From a virus: a DNA stretch of 50,906 nt. The notes below the pieces were generated by a model. The model did not search any database, had not been told where the DNA came from, and saw only the letters and a list, made by a program, of their open reading frames with translations. Positions within the stretch are counted from its first letter, which is position 1. Each line of letters opens with the position of its first letter. Location of the stretch: positions 1-50,906 of IMG/VR virus record IMGVR_UViG_3300005253_000221; one strand, 5' to 3'. Below, in pieces: positions 26,710 to 33,507 of the stretch. Both the position numbers and the translations under genes were made by a program.

Positions 26710-28582
26710 TCATCACCTCTTTCCTTACTTCTTTTATTAGATCAAAATCAGATACGAGATCCACCAACTTCAACTCTGAGAGCCCACTTTGGCGCTCACC
26801 CACCAGTTCACCCGGTCCGCGCATCGCCAGGTCTTGCTGTGCTATCTCGAAGCCGTCGTCATGTTCAACTAGGTACTGCAGTTTCTCCAGTGCAGCGGGC
26901 TCGTCAGTGTTGGCCATGAGATAACACACCGATGGCCGATCACCCCGACCGATGCGTCCTCGCAACTGATGTAGCTGGGATAAGCCGAACATGTGTGCCT
27001 CGTGAATGACCATGATGTTGGCCTCGGGCACGTCTACTCCTACCTCCACCATGGAGGTACAGAACAGAATGTTGCACTCGCCTGTCTTGAACATGTCCAT
27101 CTCATGCTCATTCAACTCAGTGGTCTGACTACCAGCCAGTACAGCTATACCGTTACTGTGCCTGTGCTTTAACGATAGTCCCTGGCATGCCTCGTTCAGC
27201 CCACCTGGTCCCTCTATGCGGGGGAACACCACGTACATCCTGTCGCCCTCTGACATGCGACACTCGTTCTCTGTAAACATCTCGTCTACCCGCTGCGGGT
27301 ACACTAGGTGGGTGAATCTCATCTTCCTCTTAGAGGGCATCGTCTTGATCGTTGTCACGTCTAGGTCACCGAACGCTGTCATGCACAGGACCTGGGGTAT
27401 CGGTGTTGCTGTCATGTACAGCCGGTGGATGCCCGGATATCTCTTCACCAGCAGTTCCTTCTGGTCACGACCGAACTTCTGCTCCTCGTCGATGATGAGG
27501 AGGCCAAGTCGGTCGAATGTTATCCTATCAGACAAAGCCGATGTAGTAGCGACAATCACATCTCGTTTGTGGCAATGTCCACTACTGTATCCCGATGTCA
27601 CCAGCCCAACGCCATACCCGCAGTCACCGATATATTCTCGCCACTTGCGATAGTGTTGCCGAGCCAGCACCTGCGTCGGGCATAGTACGATGGTCTGGTA
27701 CCCTGCATTGGCCACGGCCACTGATGCACCCACTGCCACCACCGTCTTCCCACACCCAACGTCACCTTGCAACAGACGGTACATGGGGGTGTTCAGGTCA
27801 AGGTCATGGAACACTTCGGCGAATGCTGTCAGTTGGCCAGTGGTGAGCGTAAAGGGCAGTGAATCTCTGAAGTGTCGTAAGCATCGAGTTGATTCGCTAT
27901 TCGCACCGTAGCCCATACCAATCGTCTGATAACCACCATGTATCAGTGCCCGATCCTTCTTGTTTCCCTCGAATAGACGCACCAGCTCGTCACGCTTTAA
28001 CGCCTGCTTGCCATCGCTGAGCATCCTCTTGTCCTTTGGCGTGTGTATCCATCCGTATGCACACATTAGCTCGGGGCTCAGACCCAACTCTCCGCGTTTG
28101 GCCAACACCTGTCTCATCAGCTTGGCTATGAACTCACTGCTTGCCTTGGCACTAGCCGGGTAGACAGCCATCGCTGTCTGCCCAAGGTCACCGGCCTCTC
28201 CCTTCTTCCATCGGGGGGATACCATCTGATCTAGCCCAGTGTACTCGGTTACCTTCCCCCATACTGTGACAGTCGGATGTCCCCGCAACGCCTTCATAAG
28301 GTACGGTGAATTGAACCATATCAGACTCATGACGCTGTCGTCGTTGGCAGTGATCGATGCCCTCACTGCCCCACCCCGAGTTATGGGATTAGACAACTTT
28401 CCTGTCAGTATGACTGTGTCCCCTACACCTGCACCTATAGGTGTCGTCTGTCTCGCGAATACCCATTCCCGAGGGTAATATCTCAATAGGTCCTGTATGG
28501 TATCCAACCCAAGCTCTCTTAAGGCTTCTATTCTCTTGGGCCCTACTCCTTTTAGGAATCTTACACTGTCATACAATTTCAT
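26693..28582 (-). CDS. recG: RecG-like ATP-dependent DNA helicase
   Basis: 629 residues. An N-terminal LKGVGPKR segment and OB-type wedge domain precede an SF2 helicase core: Walker A QGDVGCGKT, Walker B-like IIDEEQKFG, and QLRGRIGRG (motif VI). The C-terminal TRG-like MRGPGELVGERQSGL is characteristic of RecG. Bacterial RecG regresses stalled forks and branch-migrates Holliday junctions; here it likely supports recombination-dependent replication together with VRR-NUC and the Sak4-like ATPase. Length is slightly below bacterial RecG (about 690). Confidence 0.9.
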   Translation of the reverse strand: MKLYDSVRFLKGVGPKRIEALRELGLDTIQDLLRYYPREWVFARQTTPIGAGVGDTVILTGKLSNPITRGGAVRASITANDDSVMSLIWFNSPYLMKALRGHPTVTVWGKVTEYTGLDQMVSPRWKKGEAGDLGQTAMAVYPASAKASSEFIAKLMRQVLAKRGELGLSPELMCAYGWIHTPKDKRMLSDGKQALKRDELVRLFEGNKKDRALIHGGYQTIGMGYGANSESTRCLRHFRDSLPFTLTTGQLTAFAEVFHDLDLNTPMYRLLQGDVGCGKTVVAVGASVAVANAGYQTIVLCPTQVLARQHYRKWREYIGDCGYGVGLVTSGYSSGHCHKRDVIVATTSALSDRITFDRLGLLIIDEEQKFGRDQKELLVKRYPGIHRLYMTATPIPQVLCMTAFGDLDVTTIKTMPSKRKMRFTHLVYPQRVDEMFTENECRMSEGDRMYVVFPRIEGPGGLNEACQGLSLKHRHSNGIAVLAGSQTTELNEHEMDMFKTGECNILFCTSMVEVGVDVPEANIMVIHEAHMFGLSQLHQLRGRIGRGDRPSVCYLMANTDEPAALEKLQYLVEHDDGFEIAQQDLAMRGPGELVGERQSGLSELKLVDLVSDFDLIKEVRKEVMNVSQG

Positions 28583-29012
28583 CGCTCACCACCCCCACAT
28601 AAATGTCTCGCAGTCGCACACCCCTGTAAATGGATATCTGCTTGCCCTCGACCCACTTGCGTGCCCACGTGATGTGCGGGAACCGACCGCTGATTAGTCT
28701 GCCGAATCTACCCGATGACAAACCACCCTTATAGTCAGACCGGAAGGTGCACCATATTCTGAACAGCCTGGAAGACTCGACCCAATAGTCTGACCGAACG
28801 TCGCAACACTCCCACATAAAGTTCTCTATGTTCGATCTAAACCTGACCTCTTGTATGATGGTGGCTTTAACATCCTCTGGACACACGACGTGATTACGAT
28901 CTCCCAGTTTTTGGACTGTCATCTGCAGACCCATGTGCAGTATGTCCTCGGTCATCTCGAACCCATCCTGAATCAGGTGGTCTGCCACCTCTAGCTCTAC
29001 TCTATATTTCAT
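28569..29012 (-). CDS. hypothetical protein, 147 residues
   Basis: Start at 29012, formed by a TAATG overlap with the upstream membrane protein and preceded by AAGGGGAAG. A longer in-frame start at 29183 would run through that membrane gene and is rejected. Arg/Ser/Trp-rich, mixed alpha/beta. It overlaps the RecG start by 14 bases. Function not recognised. Confidence 0.5.
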   Translation of the reverse strand: MKYRVELEVADHLIQDGFEMTEDILHMGLQMTVQKLGDRNHVVCPEDVKATIIQEVRFRSNIENFMWECCDVRSDYWVESSRLFRIWCTFRSDYKGGLSSGRFGRLISGRFPHITWARKWVEGKQISIYRGVRLRDIYVGVVSDEIV

Positions 29013-29221
29013 TACTTCCCCTTCTTGCACATAAAGTACAACAGAGCCCCGACAAAGACGAAAAAAAGTATCGCACCCGGCAGTACGATGCCGATCCATA
29101 GCGGAGCTGTCACCCACCACCAGGACCATGTGATCACGCTGCATAACTTTAGGGTTATGAAGACCACTGTTAGCAGCCCGCAAAATCCGATACTGCCACT
29201 GCTTGAACTTGGTTTACTCAT
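29012..29221 (-). CDS. small two-TM membrane protein (Fragile-X-F type)
   Basis: 69 residues with two hydrophobic helices joined by a Trp-rich turn (ITWSWWWVTAPLWIG). This pattern recurs in phage proteins annotated as transmembrane Fragile-X-F proteins. The C-terminus is basic (CKKGK). It could be a holin or membrane modulator, though it sits in the early block. The start overlaps the upstream stop as ATGA. Confidence 0.6.
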   Translation of the reverse strand: MSKPSSSSGSIGFCGLLTVVFITLKLCSVITWSWWWVTAPLWIGIVLPGAILFFVFVGALLYFMCKKGK

Positions 29222-29343
29222 AGGATTATCCCGCTATCATTCCACTGATTCGTTATGAAGGGATAACTGCCGCAGATCCCAACTATCAATGTCACTTCGT
29301 CGGCGTCATAGTCGTCTATTATCACATTGCCGTTCTTCGTCAT
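29218..29343 (-). CDS. hypothetical 41-residue protein
   Basis: Begins MTKNGNVIIDDYDADEVTL. Preceded by GTGAG and GGAAAG, and ends in an ATGA overlap with the membrane protein gene. Acidic N-terminal half, no motif. Support comes from the tight packing and overlap pattern. Confidence 0.45.
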   Translation of the reverse strand: MTKNGNVIIDDYDADEVTLIVGICGSYPFITNQWNDSGIIL

Positions 29344-29364
29344 AACTCACGTCACTTTCCTTTC

Positions 29365-29970
29365 TTACAACGCGGTAACTTTGTTTATTAATTTAACCAG
29401 GTCAATTCCGCGTCCTTCTGCTGCTGCTGCTGCTGCTGCCCACGCTGCTGCCTCTGCTGCCCACGCTGCTGCCTCTGCTGCTGCCCTTGCTGCCCTTGCC
29501 CACGGTGCTGCTGCTGCTGCTTCTGCTGCTGCTGCTGCCTCTGCCCTTGCTGCCCTTGCTGCCCTTGCTGCTGGTGCCGTGTCTTTTCCACTTAACCAGT
29601 CGCTAGACCACGAAACATAGTCTTCGCTTTGGTCAACTTCTAGGGAACAAAGTATAGCAAACCTAACCCGCTGATTTGTGGATACTCTTATACCATGAAG
29701 GTCTCTTATCACCTTCATGTGTTTGTGCCCTCTTTTCAAACCATTGTCGTTTAGCGACGCTCCCTGCGCCTTAACCTCGCACACGATAGGATCGCATATA
29801 TTGGCGTGTATAGGATTCATGACAATAGCGAGATACGGATCGTCGTAGCTGTGAAGGTATCCGCCGCTACATAAACCGCCGCCACCAACGGCCTCGTTCC
29901 ACGTGCCAATAGGCCACTTCATCCCGCCGTGTGATGTCCTGTCTTGATTCAATAGTTTATACTGTTTCAT
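29365..29970 (-). CDS. Ala-rich repeat protein with DUF7666-like N-terminus
   Basis: 201 residues from the ATG at 29970, preceded by AGGAGAAAAAAG and overlapping the upstream stop (ATGA). The N-terminal 100 residues (MKQYKLLNQD, then GLCSGGYLHSYDDP) resemble the DUF7666 head found on repeat proteins. Residues about 130-190 are nearly all Ala with spaced Trp, Arg and Glu, encoded by GCA/GCAG triplet tracts. Trp occurs in AAWAA contexts about every 8 residues. The region could form a long helix or a solenoid. Function unknown. Confidence 0.55.
   Translation of the reverse strand: MKQYKLLNQDRTSHGGMKWPIGTWNEAVGGGGLCSGGYLHSYDDPYLAIVMNPIHANICDPIVCEVKAQGASLNDNGLKRGHKHMKVIRDLHGIRVSTNQRVRFAILCSLEVDQSEDYVSWSSDWLSGKDTAPAARAARAARAEAAAAAEAAAAAPWARAARAAAEAAAWAAEAAAWAAAAAAAEGRGIDLVKLINKVTAL
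29418..29576 (-). repeat. CTG/CAG-type triplet and 21-24 bp tandem repeats
   Basis: Low-complexity tract of imperfect (CTG)n on the + strand with the recurring unit GCTGCTGCCTCTGCTGCCCA. It codes for the Ala-rich segment on the minus strand. All copies are multiples of three, so length changes would keep the frame. The opposite and shifted frames read as polyalanine or polyglutamine ORFs but are artefacts of the repeat. Confidence 0.75.
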
Positions 29971-30134
29971 TTCTTTTTTCTCCTGCAACCGCATTGCATG
30001 CGTGGTTTATCGCATTCTTTACACCATCCACAGTATGTGTGCCTACTACCCTCCTTGATGCAGTTCACCCGCCCCATGTCATCATACTTGGGCCACTCTC
30101 CCATCGCCTTCCTGAACTTGAACCGGGTGATCAT
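29967..30134 (-). CDS. 55-residue Cys-rich zinc-ribbon-like protein
   Basis: Starts MITRFKFRKAMGEWP and has Cys25, Cys35, Cys38, Cys41, Cys48 and Cys50, ending in a basic RRKKK tail. ATGA overlaps link it to both neighbours. The Cys spacing suggests one or two zinc sites. Function unknown. Confidence 0.5.
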   Translation of the reverse strand: MITRFKFRKAMGEWPKYDDMGRVNCIKEGSRHTYCGWCKECDKPRMQCGCRRKKK

Positions 30135-30343
30135 TGCACACGCTGCCCGCTGCCCGGCATTAGAAGGTCATTCAGATAGTCAGGCTCCAGTCCGAAGTGC
30201 TCCTCGCAGAAGGTGTCTGTGTCCAGGATGCCGCCCGTTATAAGCAGCAGGTTTAGCTCATACTTGGCCTCAGAGAACTTCTCTCTGGCATCCTCTTCAG
30301 ACATGTTGTCACGCTCCACCAAGATCTTCACTATCCGTTCCAT
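30131..30343 (-). CDS. hypothetical protein, 70 residues
   Basis: Strong GGAGGTGAG ribosome binding site. Acidic helical protein, MERIVKILVERDNMSEEDAR at the start. ATGA overlap with the next gene. No family recognised. Confidence 0.55.
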   Translation of the reverse strand: MERIVKILVERDNMSEEDAREKFSEAKYELNLLLITGGILDTDTFCEEHFGLEPDYLNDLLMPGSGQRVQ

Positions 30344-30581
30344 CGCTCACCTCCAGAGTAATTGGGTCAATGGTCTGTTCTCCAGATTCGCCACTCTCAT
30401 TATCTTGCACCCCGTTAATCGTGCCTTGGAGAGCCCGGTAAGACCCGTAGGTGCACATGGATGTATCGTTCAGAAAGCCGCCATCGTCGATTAGTAAATC
30501 AAGGGCCTTCATGAGCTGTAATGCGTTGTATTTCATTACTTGTCCTTTCACGAATTCCGCAGATATGATGTACTTGTTCAT
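30309..30581 (-). CDS. hypothetical acidic protein
   Basis: 90 residues from the ATG at 30581, which overlaps the upstream stop (ATGA). An internal ATG at 30536 has a better Shine-Dalgarno (AAAGGAC) and would give 75 residues starting MKYNALQL. The C-terminal third is rich in Asp/Glu/Gly/Ser. No motif recognised. Confidence 0.5.
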   Translation of the reverse strand: MNKYIISAEFVKGQVMKYNALQLMKALDLLIDDGGFLNDTSMCTYGSYRALQGTINGVQDNESGESGEQTIDPITLEVSDGTDSEDLGGA

Positions 30582-30820
30582 TCAATGTCTTCCAGGCTTC
30601 CGATTTTTCGCAGGTCGTTCAGAACCTTAGTTCCATACACCCTCAGAGTGAATGGTGTATCGTCGCTTGTCGTCCCCAAGACCACCCAACAGTGCCCGTC
30701 GGAGCATTTCGCTATGACATACCGCGTTCCCGACCTGTTCTCGAACACCGTAGAAAGCGGGTAATTGTCGCAGTTTGGGCATTCATATTCGTTGTGCTCA
30801 CTCACTACTTGTAGCCTCAT
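30578..30820 (-). CDS. small zinc-knuckle-like protein, 80 residues
   Basis: Start at 30820 chosen for GGAGACAAC at good spacing; the longer start at 30859 has none. CPNCDN near residue 14 and a later C-x-x-x-HC pattern (KCSDGHCW) suggest a zinc site. Beta-rich middle. Function unknown. Confidence 0.5.
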   Translation of the reverse strand: MRLQVVSEHNEYECPNCDNYPLSTVFENRSGTRYVIAKCSDGHCWVVLGTTSDDTPFTLRVYGTKVLNDLRKIGSLEDIE

Positions 30821-30848
30821 TAGTTGTCTCCACATACAGTATTCATGC

Positions 30849-31034
30849 TTAGGGTACAATCTTCAACAGTTGTCCGCAACTGTTTATCTGGTCATCTGCC
30901 CAGTCTATCTTGTTTTGAAGCTCGTCCCGATCCCGCACAAGTTCCAATCGGTACTGTTGCAGGTCGCCCTTGTATGACGCGATGTTATGAATCGTTTCAT
31001 TACTCAAAAACGGTATCTTTTCATGAACCATCAT
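30849..31034 (-). CDS. hypothetical coiled-coil protein, 61 residues
   Basis: Starts at tandem ATG codons after CGGAGC. Residues about 20-50 are a heptad-like amphipathic helix (QQYRLELVRDRDELQNKIDW). A single Cys lies near the C-terminus. No family recognised. Confidence 0.5.
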   Translation of the reverse strand: MMVHEKIPFLSNETIHNIASYKGDLQQYRLELVRDRDELQNKIDWADDQINSCGQLLKIVP

Positions 31035-31046
31035 GATTAGCTCCGA

Positions 31047-31493
31047 TCAATATTTTTCCAACTCGTCTATGCGTGCAGATAATGTCTCGGTTGCAAGGCG
31101 GTATGCCCGGAGCGACCGTTTATGTCGTTCCACCTCCTGTTTATGGCTGTAATTCTCCGCATCCAGATTACGCTCAACCATGGCTATCTGGTTCTCCAGT
31201 TCCTCTATGCGTTCCTGGGCTTTATGCTTTCCCGTCTTATCGCAAGACTCCCAACAGTCGCGTTGCGGGCCGATATCCACGCCAGTTTCGGGTGCTCCAT
31301 CAGGCCACGGGTCACTGTCAAGCTCTGGCTTGCGTTCACCAGTTACCGCGTCGGTCACCTTTCCAGTTTCAGGATCAATACAAACCCCGTTTGGATCAGC
31401 GTGTTCTGGATCAAACGATGTATCCTTCACGCCGTCCGGGGCTAGTTCACCCGTGTCCCGCGAGGGATCGAAATTCTCGTCATAGTCACGCAC
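31047..31493 (-). CDS. hypothetical protein with acidic N-terminus and coiled-coil C-terminus
   Basis: 148 residues from a GTG at 31493, preceded by AAAGGAG. The first 75 residues are acidic and Pro/Gly-rich with an Asp-rich repeat-like segment (DPETGKVTDAVTGE), which may bind Ca2+. Residues 88-148 form a predicted coiled coil. Role unknown. Confidence 0.55.
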   Translation of the reverse strand: MRDYDENFDPSRDTGELAPDGVKDTSFDPEHADPNGVCIDPETGKVTDAVTGERKPELDSDPWPDGAPETGVDIGPQRDCWESCDKTGKHKAQERIEELENQIAMVERNLDAENYSHKQEVERHKRSLRAYRLATETLSARIDELEKY

Positions 31494-31494
31494 A

Positions 31495-31668
31495 TTAATC
31501 TCCTTTCAGTTTTAGTACATGTTTCCACTTCACGTTTATGCGTGCAGAGTACGCTATCGTTTCATCGGTCACATAGGCCGTTCTGGCAATCTTGCACATG
31601 ATTTTTGCCATGTTGTTGATGGGCATCCTTTGCCCATCGTCACTAATATAGTAGGTAGCCTCAAACAT
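31495..31668 (-). CDS. hypothetical protein, 57 residues
   Basis: ATG overlaps the upstream stop as TAATG. Begins MFEATYYISDDGQRMPINNM. Mixed basic and aromatic composition. Its last codons AAA-GGA-GAT-TAA carry the ribosome binding site of the next gene. No motif. Confidence 0.5.
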   Translation of the reverse strand: MFEATYYISDDGQRMPINNMAKIMCKIARTAYVTDETIAYSARINVKWKHVLKLKGD

Positions 31669-31838
31669 TAGTCCATGCCTCCGCCGTGTTTGCTATACCA
31701 TTTGTGCGATTCATTGTTGTGCCGTTGATGCAACGTCTCCGAGCGTTTAACGCCGCTCTTATCACGCCAGTGGGTAACTATCATTCGTCGGTCACTTTTT
31801 CCACTGATGACCTTTACAGTTAGTTTTTCCATATTCAT
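31668..31838 (-). CDS. hypothetical basic protein, 56 residues
   Basis: ATG shares a base with the upstream TGA (TGATG) and the stop overlaps the next gene's ATG. Very basic and His-rich (HQRHNNESHKWYSKH), suggesting nucleic-acid or metal binding. No motif. Confidence 0.5.
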   Translation of the reverse strand: MNMEKLTVKVISGKSDRRMIVTHWRDKSGVKRSETLHQRHNNESHKWYSKHGGGMD

Positions 31839-32155
31839 CACAGTACCCTGCGAATACTGGACTCCGACCCTTCGGATAGCTCGACCGTGTGCCCGTTGAC
31901 GCGGAGTTCGATTTTGGGCTCACGTGTCCAGTCTGGGTTTCCGATTTCCGAGATATCTTCTGGCAATTGCCGCGTCCTTTTCCACACCTTTACAATGTCT
32001 AATTCTACAATATCGATATTAGTCAAGTCGTCGTGGTACTTAACGAGTTTGGAAAACGAGGGCCAAACGCCCCACAACTCATCGTTTATGACAACACGCC
32101 TATCACCGTACCTATACTCAATTATGAATCCCGTTTCCAGATCATTCTTTCTCAT
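31838..32155 (-). CDS. hypothetical protein, 105 residues
   Basis: Start after AGGGGACCC. Beta-rich with many Asp/Glu/Arg, resembling a small barrel, with no Cys or membrane segment. A structured inverted repeat lies directly upstream (32185-32283), between it and the next gene on this strand. Confidence 0.55.
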   Translation of the reverse strand: MRKNDLETGFIIEYRYGDRRVVINDELWGVWPSFSKLVKYHDDLTNIDIVELDIVKVWKRTRQLPEDISEIGNPDWTREPKIELRVNGHTVELSEGSESSIRRVL

Positions 32156-32184
32156 TATTGGGTCCCCTAGAAGAAATTAGTTTA

Positions 32185-32283
32185 TGTGACATAAACCGGG
32201 CGACAGAATGCCAGTAGCTCTACAGCCTTTTCAGGGGCTTACGGGCTATGGTCCTTACGACTTGCCGCCCGGTTTATGTCACA
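32185..32283. repeat. 18-bp perfect inverted repeat around a 63-bp structured loop
   Basis: TGTGACATAAACCGGGCG (32185-32202) is the exact reverse complement of 32266-32283. The left arm also starts a second palindrome, TTTATGT-G-ACATAAA (32181-32195). The loop holds AGCC/GGCT and other short pairings. On the leftward transcript it would fold into a long stem downstream of the 173-residue gene, whose stop codon lies in the right arm. It could be an attenuator, protein-binding operator or stable RNA. Confidence 0.6.
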
Positions 32284-32800
32284 CACCGATTACAGTATCA
32301 GAATCGGCGAGTCGTTTCTCTGCTTTTTCCCAGATTTCACGCGGCAAAATGTACATTCGTTCCTGTGCGTCAAGTACAGCAGTAGCCTTGCACATTTTGG
32401 CGTTAACGAGATAGTGACACGCGATAGCCACGCGTCCCTCGGGCCTACTGTCATTCATGGCAACATCTCCGATAATAAGGGTTGTAAAGTAGTTCCGCCC
32501 CGGCTCTAAGAGAGTATCGATTCCGACACCGTGCAGCGTCCCACATGTGGGACGCCGGTCACCTTGCGGCGACACACAGCTTAGAGCCTTTCTGTCACTG
32601 GTCTCATCGGTGTTTGAGTTACGAGCACGTATCACCATGCCGCGGTATCGGAATCGATACTCTCTGGGTGACATCGCAGAGAGACGACCCCTGGGTGAAT
32701 TGTTGGCCATCCGGCCTGCCAGTGCCTCACGTTGGACTTCTTGCTGCTGCGGGATCGTGTCTCTACGGTGTCTGTTCCCACCTAGGCTCTCGCATACCAT
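32279..32800 (-). CDS. hypothetical protein, 173 residues, first gene after the strong leftward promoter
   Basis: The open frame begins at 32800. A weaker in-frame ATG at 32710, with AGGCCGG before it, is another possible start. The C-terminal 60 residues look like a normal folded protein (ILPREIWEKAEKRLADSD). The coding region also carries an inverted-repeat pair and a perfect 20-bp palindrome, which is unusual. It follows the leftward promoter at 32926-32954 by about 120 bases. No family recognised. Confidence 0.55.
   Translation of the reverse strand: MVCESLGGNRHRRDTIPQQQEVQREALAGRMANNSPRGRLSAMSPREYRFRYRGMVIRARNSNTDETSDRKALSCVSPQGDRRPTCGTLHGVGIDTLLEPGRNYFTTLIIGDVAMNDSRPEGRVAIACHYLVNAKMCKATAVLDAQERMYILPREIWEKAEKRLADSDTVIGV
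32509..32665. repeat. 18-bp inverted repeat pair inside a coding region
   Basis: TCGGAATCGATACTCTCT lies on the + strand at 32648-32665 and on the minus strand at 32509-32526, an inverted pair 121 bases apart. The + copy extends to the left into a GTATCG-GAAT-CGATAC palindrome (32645-32660). It is related in core to CCGATATCAGTATCGG at 32807-32822. Confidence 0.65.
32536..32555. repeat. perfect 20-bp palindrome
   Basis: GCGTCCCACATGTGGGACGC is its own reverse complement. It lies between the arms of the 18-bp inverted repeat pair, within the 173-residue ORF. It may be a protein-binding site. Confidence 0.7.
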
Positions 32801-32806
32801 GTAACC

Positions 32807-32822
32807 GATATCAGTATCGGCT
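32807..32822. promoter_or_regulatory. 16-bp inverted repeat in the early leader
   Basis: CCGATATCAGTATCGG: six-base arms with a TCAG spacer. It lies in the 5' leader between the leftward promoter and the first gene, so it could be an RNA hairpin or operator. Confidence 0.5.
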
Positions 32823-32925
32823 GTTGACAGGCTTTGCCGTTGCCACCATCCTAGTGGCGTGTCAGAATTCCTAGGATACTTATTCAGTTTTTTTTTTTAA
32901 ACGTGCTTCCAAACCTTACACTTAT

Positions 32926-32954
32926 AGTATACAAGCAAAACTATCGTTTGTCAA
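32926..32954 (-). promoter_or_regulatory. strong sigma70-type leftward promoter
   Basis: On the minus strand TTGACA (32954-32949) is followed by a 17-base spacer and TATACT (32931-32926). This matches the sigma70 consensus in all but one base. The start of transcription would be near 32919. The leader contains an A11 run (32898-32888). It is a strong candidate for the main early promoter of the leftward block. Confidence 0.85.
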
Positions 32955-32958
32955 ACGA
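32944..32958. promoter_or_regulatory. palindromic operator over the -35 box
   Basis: TCGTTTG-T-CAAACGA is a perfect palindrome with a central base and overlaps the TTGACA -35 hexamer. A repressor bound here would block the leftward promoter. It also overlaps the stop codon of the preceding gene. Confidence 0.65.
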
Positions 32959-33292
32959 AATCTCGGCTTTTTATGAAAGAATCTACAGATTGTTGCCAGA
33001 CGCTCTTTCTCCCGGGCTTGGGCTTCTTGACAGGTTTGGGCTTAAGTTTTAAGCCCTCCCAAACATCATTGAGCTGACCGATCCTTGCGGCTGTGGCTCG
33101 TATCATGCTTTTGTTGTTCCCAAGCTCGCCACGTGTGAGCCTATTGTGGCACGTTATGGCCGCCCCTCTCTTGGCCGCTAGTGTATCAAAACTATCTAGG
33201 CCATACGCGACATCATTGGCCATCAGAGCGTCAAGTCTCTTCTTCAGAGCATTGGGAATCTTTATTTTATACTTGCGTTGTGTTGTTCGAAT
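32951..33292 (-). CDS. hypothetical basic protein, possibly starting at an ATT codon
   Basis: The frame is open upstream of the first ATG (33223), which has no ribosome binding site. A strong AAAGGAG (33306-33300) lies upstream, with in-frame CTG (33298), ATA (33295) and ATT (33292) after it; ATT has the best spacing (7 bases). This would give 113 residues with a basic N-terminus (RTTQRKYKIKIPNALKKRLD). The C-terminal part holds a Lys/Pro-rich linker. It may be DNA-binding. A perfect hairpin GGGCTTAA/TTAAGCCC lies within the gene at 33038-33056. Confidence 0.5.
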   Translation of the reverse strand: MRTTQRKYKIKIPNALKKRLDALMANDVAYGLDSFDTLAAKRGAAITCHNRLTRGELGNNKSMIRATAARIGQLNDVWEGLKLKPKPVKKPKPGRKSVWQQSVDSFIKSRDFV

Positions 33293-33333
33293 TATCAGTC
33301 TCCTTTCGAGTAGATGAATTGACGAAAAACTGG

Positions 33334-33406
33334 AAAGACCACAAGATTTTCGGTGTCTACCCTCTTTGTTCAGGGTAAACTAGGTCTACGTCACCTTGTG
33401 GTCTTT
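33334..33406. repeat. 12-bp inverted repeat with nested hairpin
   Basis: AAAGACCACAAG (33334-33345) complements CTTGTGGTCTTT (33395-33406) exactly. Inside, TACCCT (33358-33363) and AGGGTA (33372-33377) form another stem. The right arm is followed by TTTC on the + strand. It is in a gap between two leftward genes and may be a terminator, processing site or stable RNA. Confidence 0.6.
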
Positions 33407-33417
33407 TCATCGTTCCG

Positions 33418-33501
33418 TTAGCACATTGCTGCGTACGCCCATATTGCTAGTCCGATGATCGGTCCCATCTCTACGGCCATATCTGCTAGTAGATGTTTCA
33501 T
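33418..33501 (-). CDS. 27-residue single-TM microprotein
   Basis: Begins MKHLLADMAVEMG and continues in a hydrophobic helix ending WAYAAMC. It starts just downstream of the PP-loop gene (stop at 33508). GGAG lies 13 bases upstream, a long spacing. It has the same length and layout as the microproteins at 14571-14654 and 36022-36105. Confidence 0.45.
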   Translation of the reverse strand: MKHLLADMAVEMGPIIGLAIWAYAAMC

Positions 33502-33507
33502 GGTGCA

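Noticed and set aside
28569-29183. 204-residue version of the gene after RecG
   Set aside because: It would read through the two-helix membrane gene in another frame; the TAATG start at 29012 with its own ribosome binding site is better.
29327-29620. Polyalanine and polyglutamine ORFs on both strands over the triplet repeat
   Set aside because: They are shadow frames of the CTG repeat, without ribosome binding sites; the minus-strand frame with the folded head is the real gene.
31073-31498. Long + strand ORFs opposite the leftward genes at 31-32 kb
   Set aside because: Composition is of antisense reading, with no ribosome binding sites and no domain.
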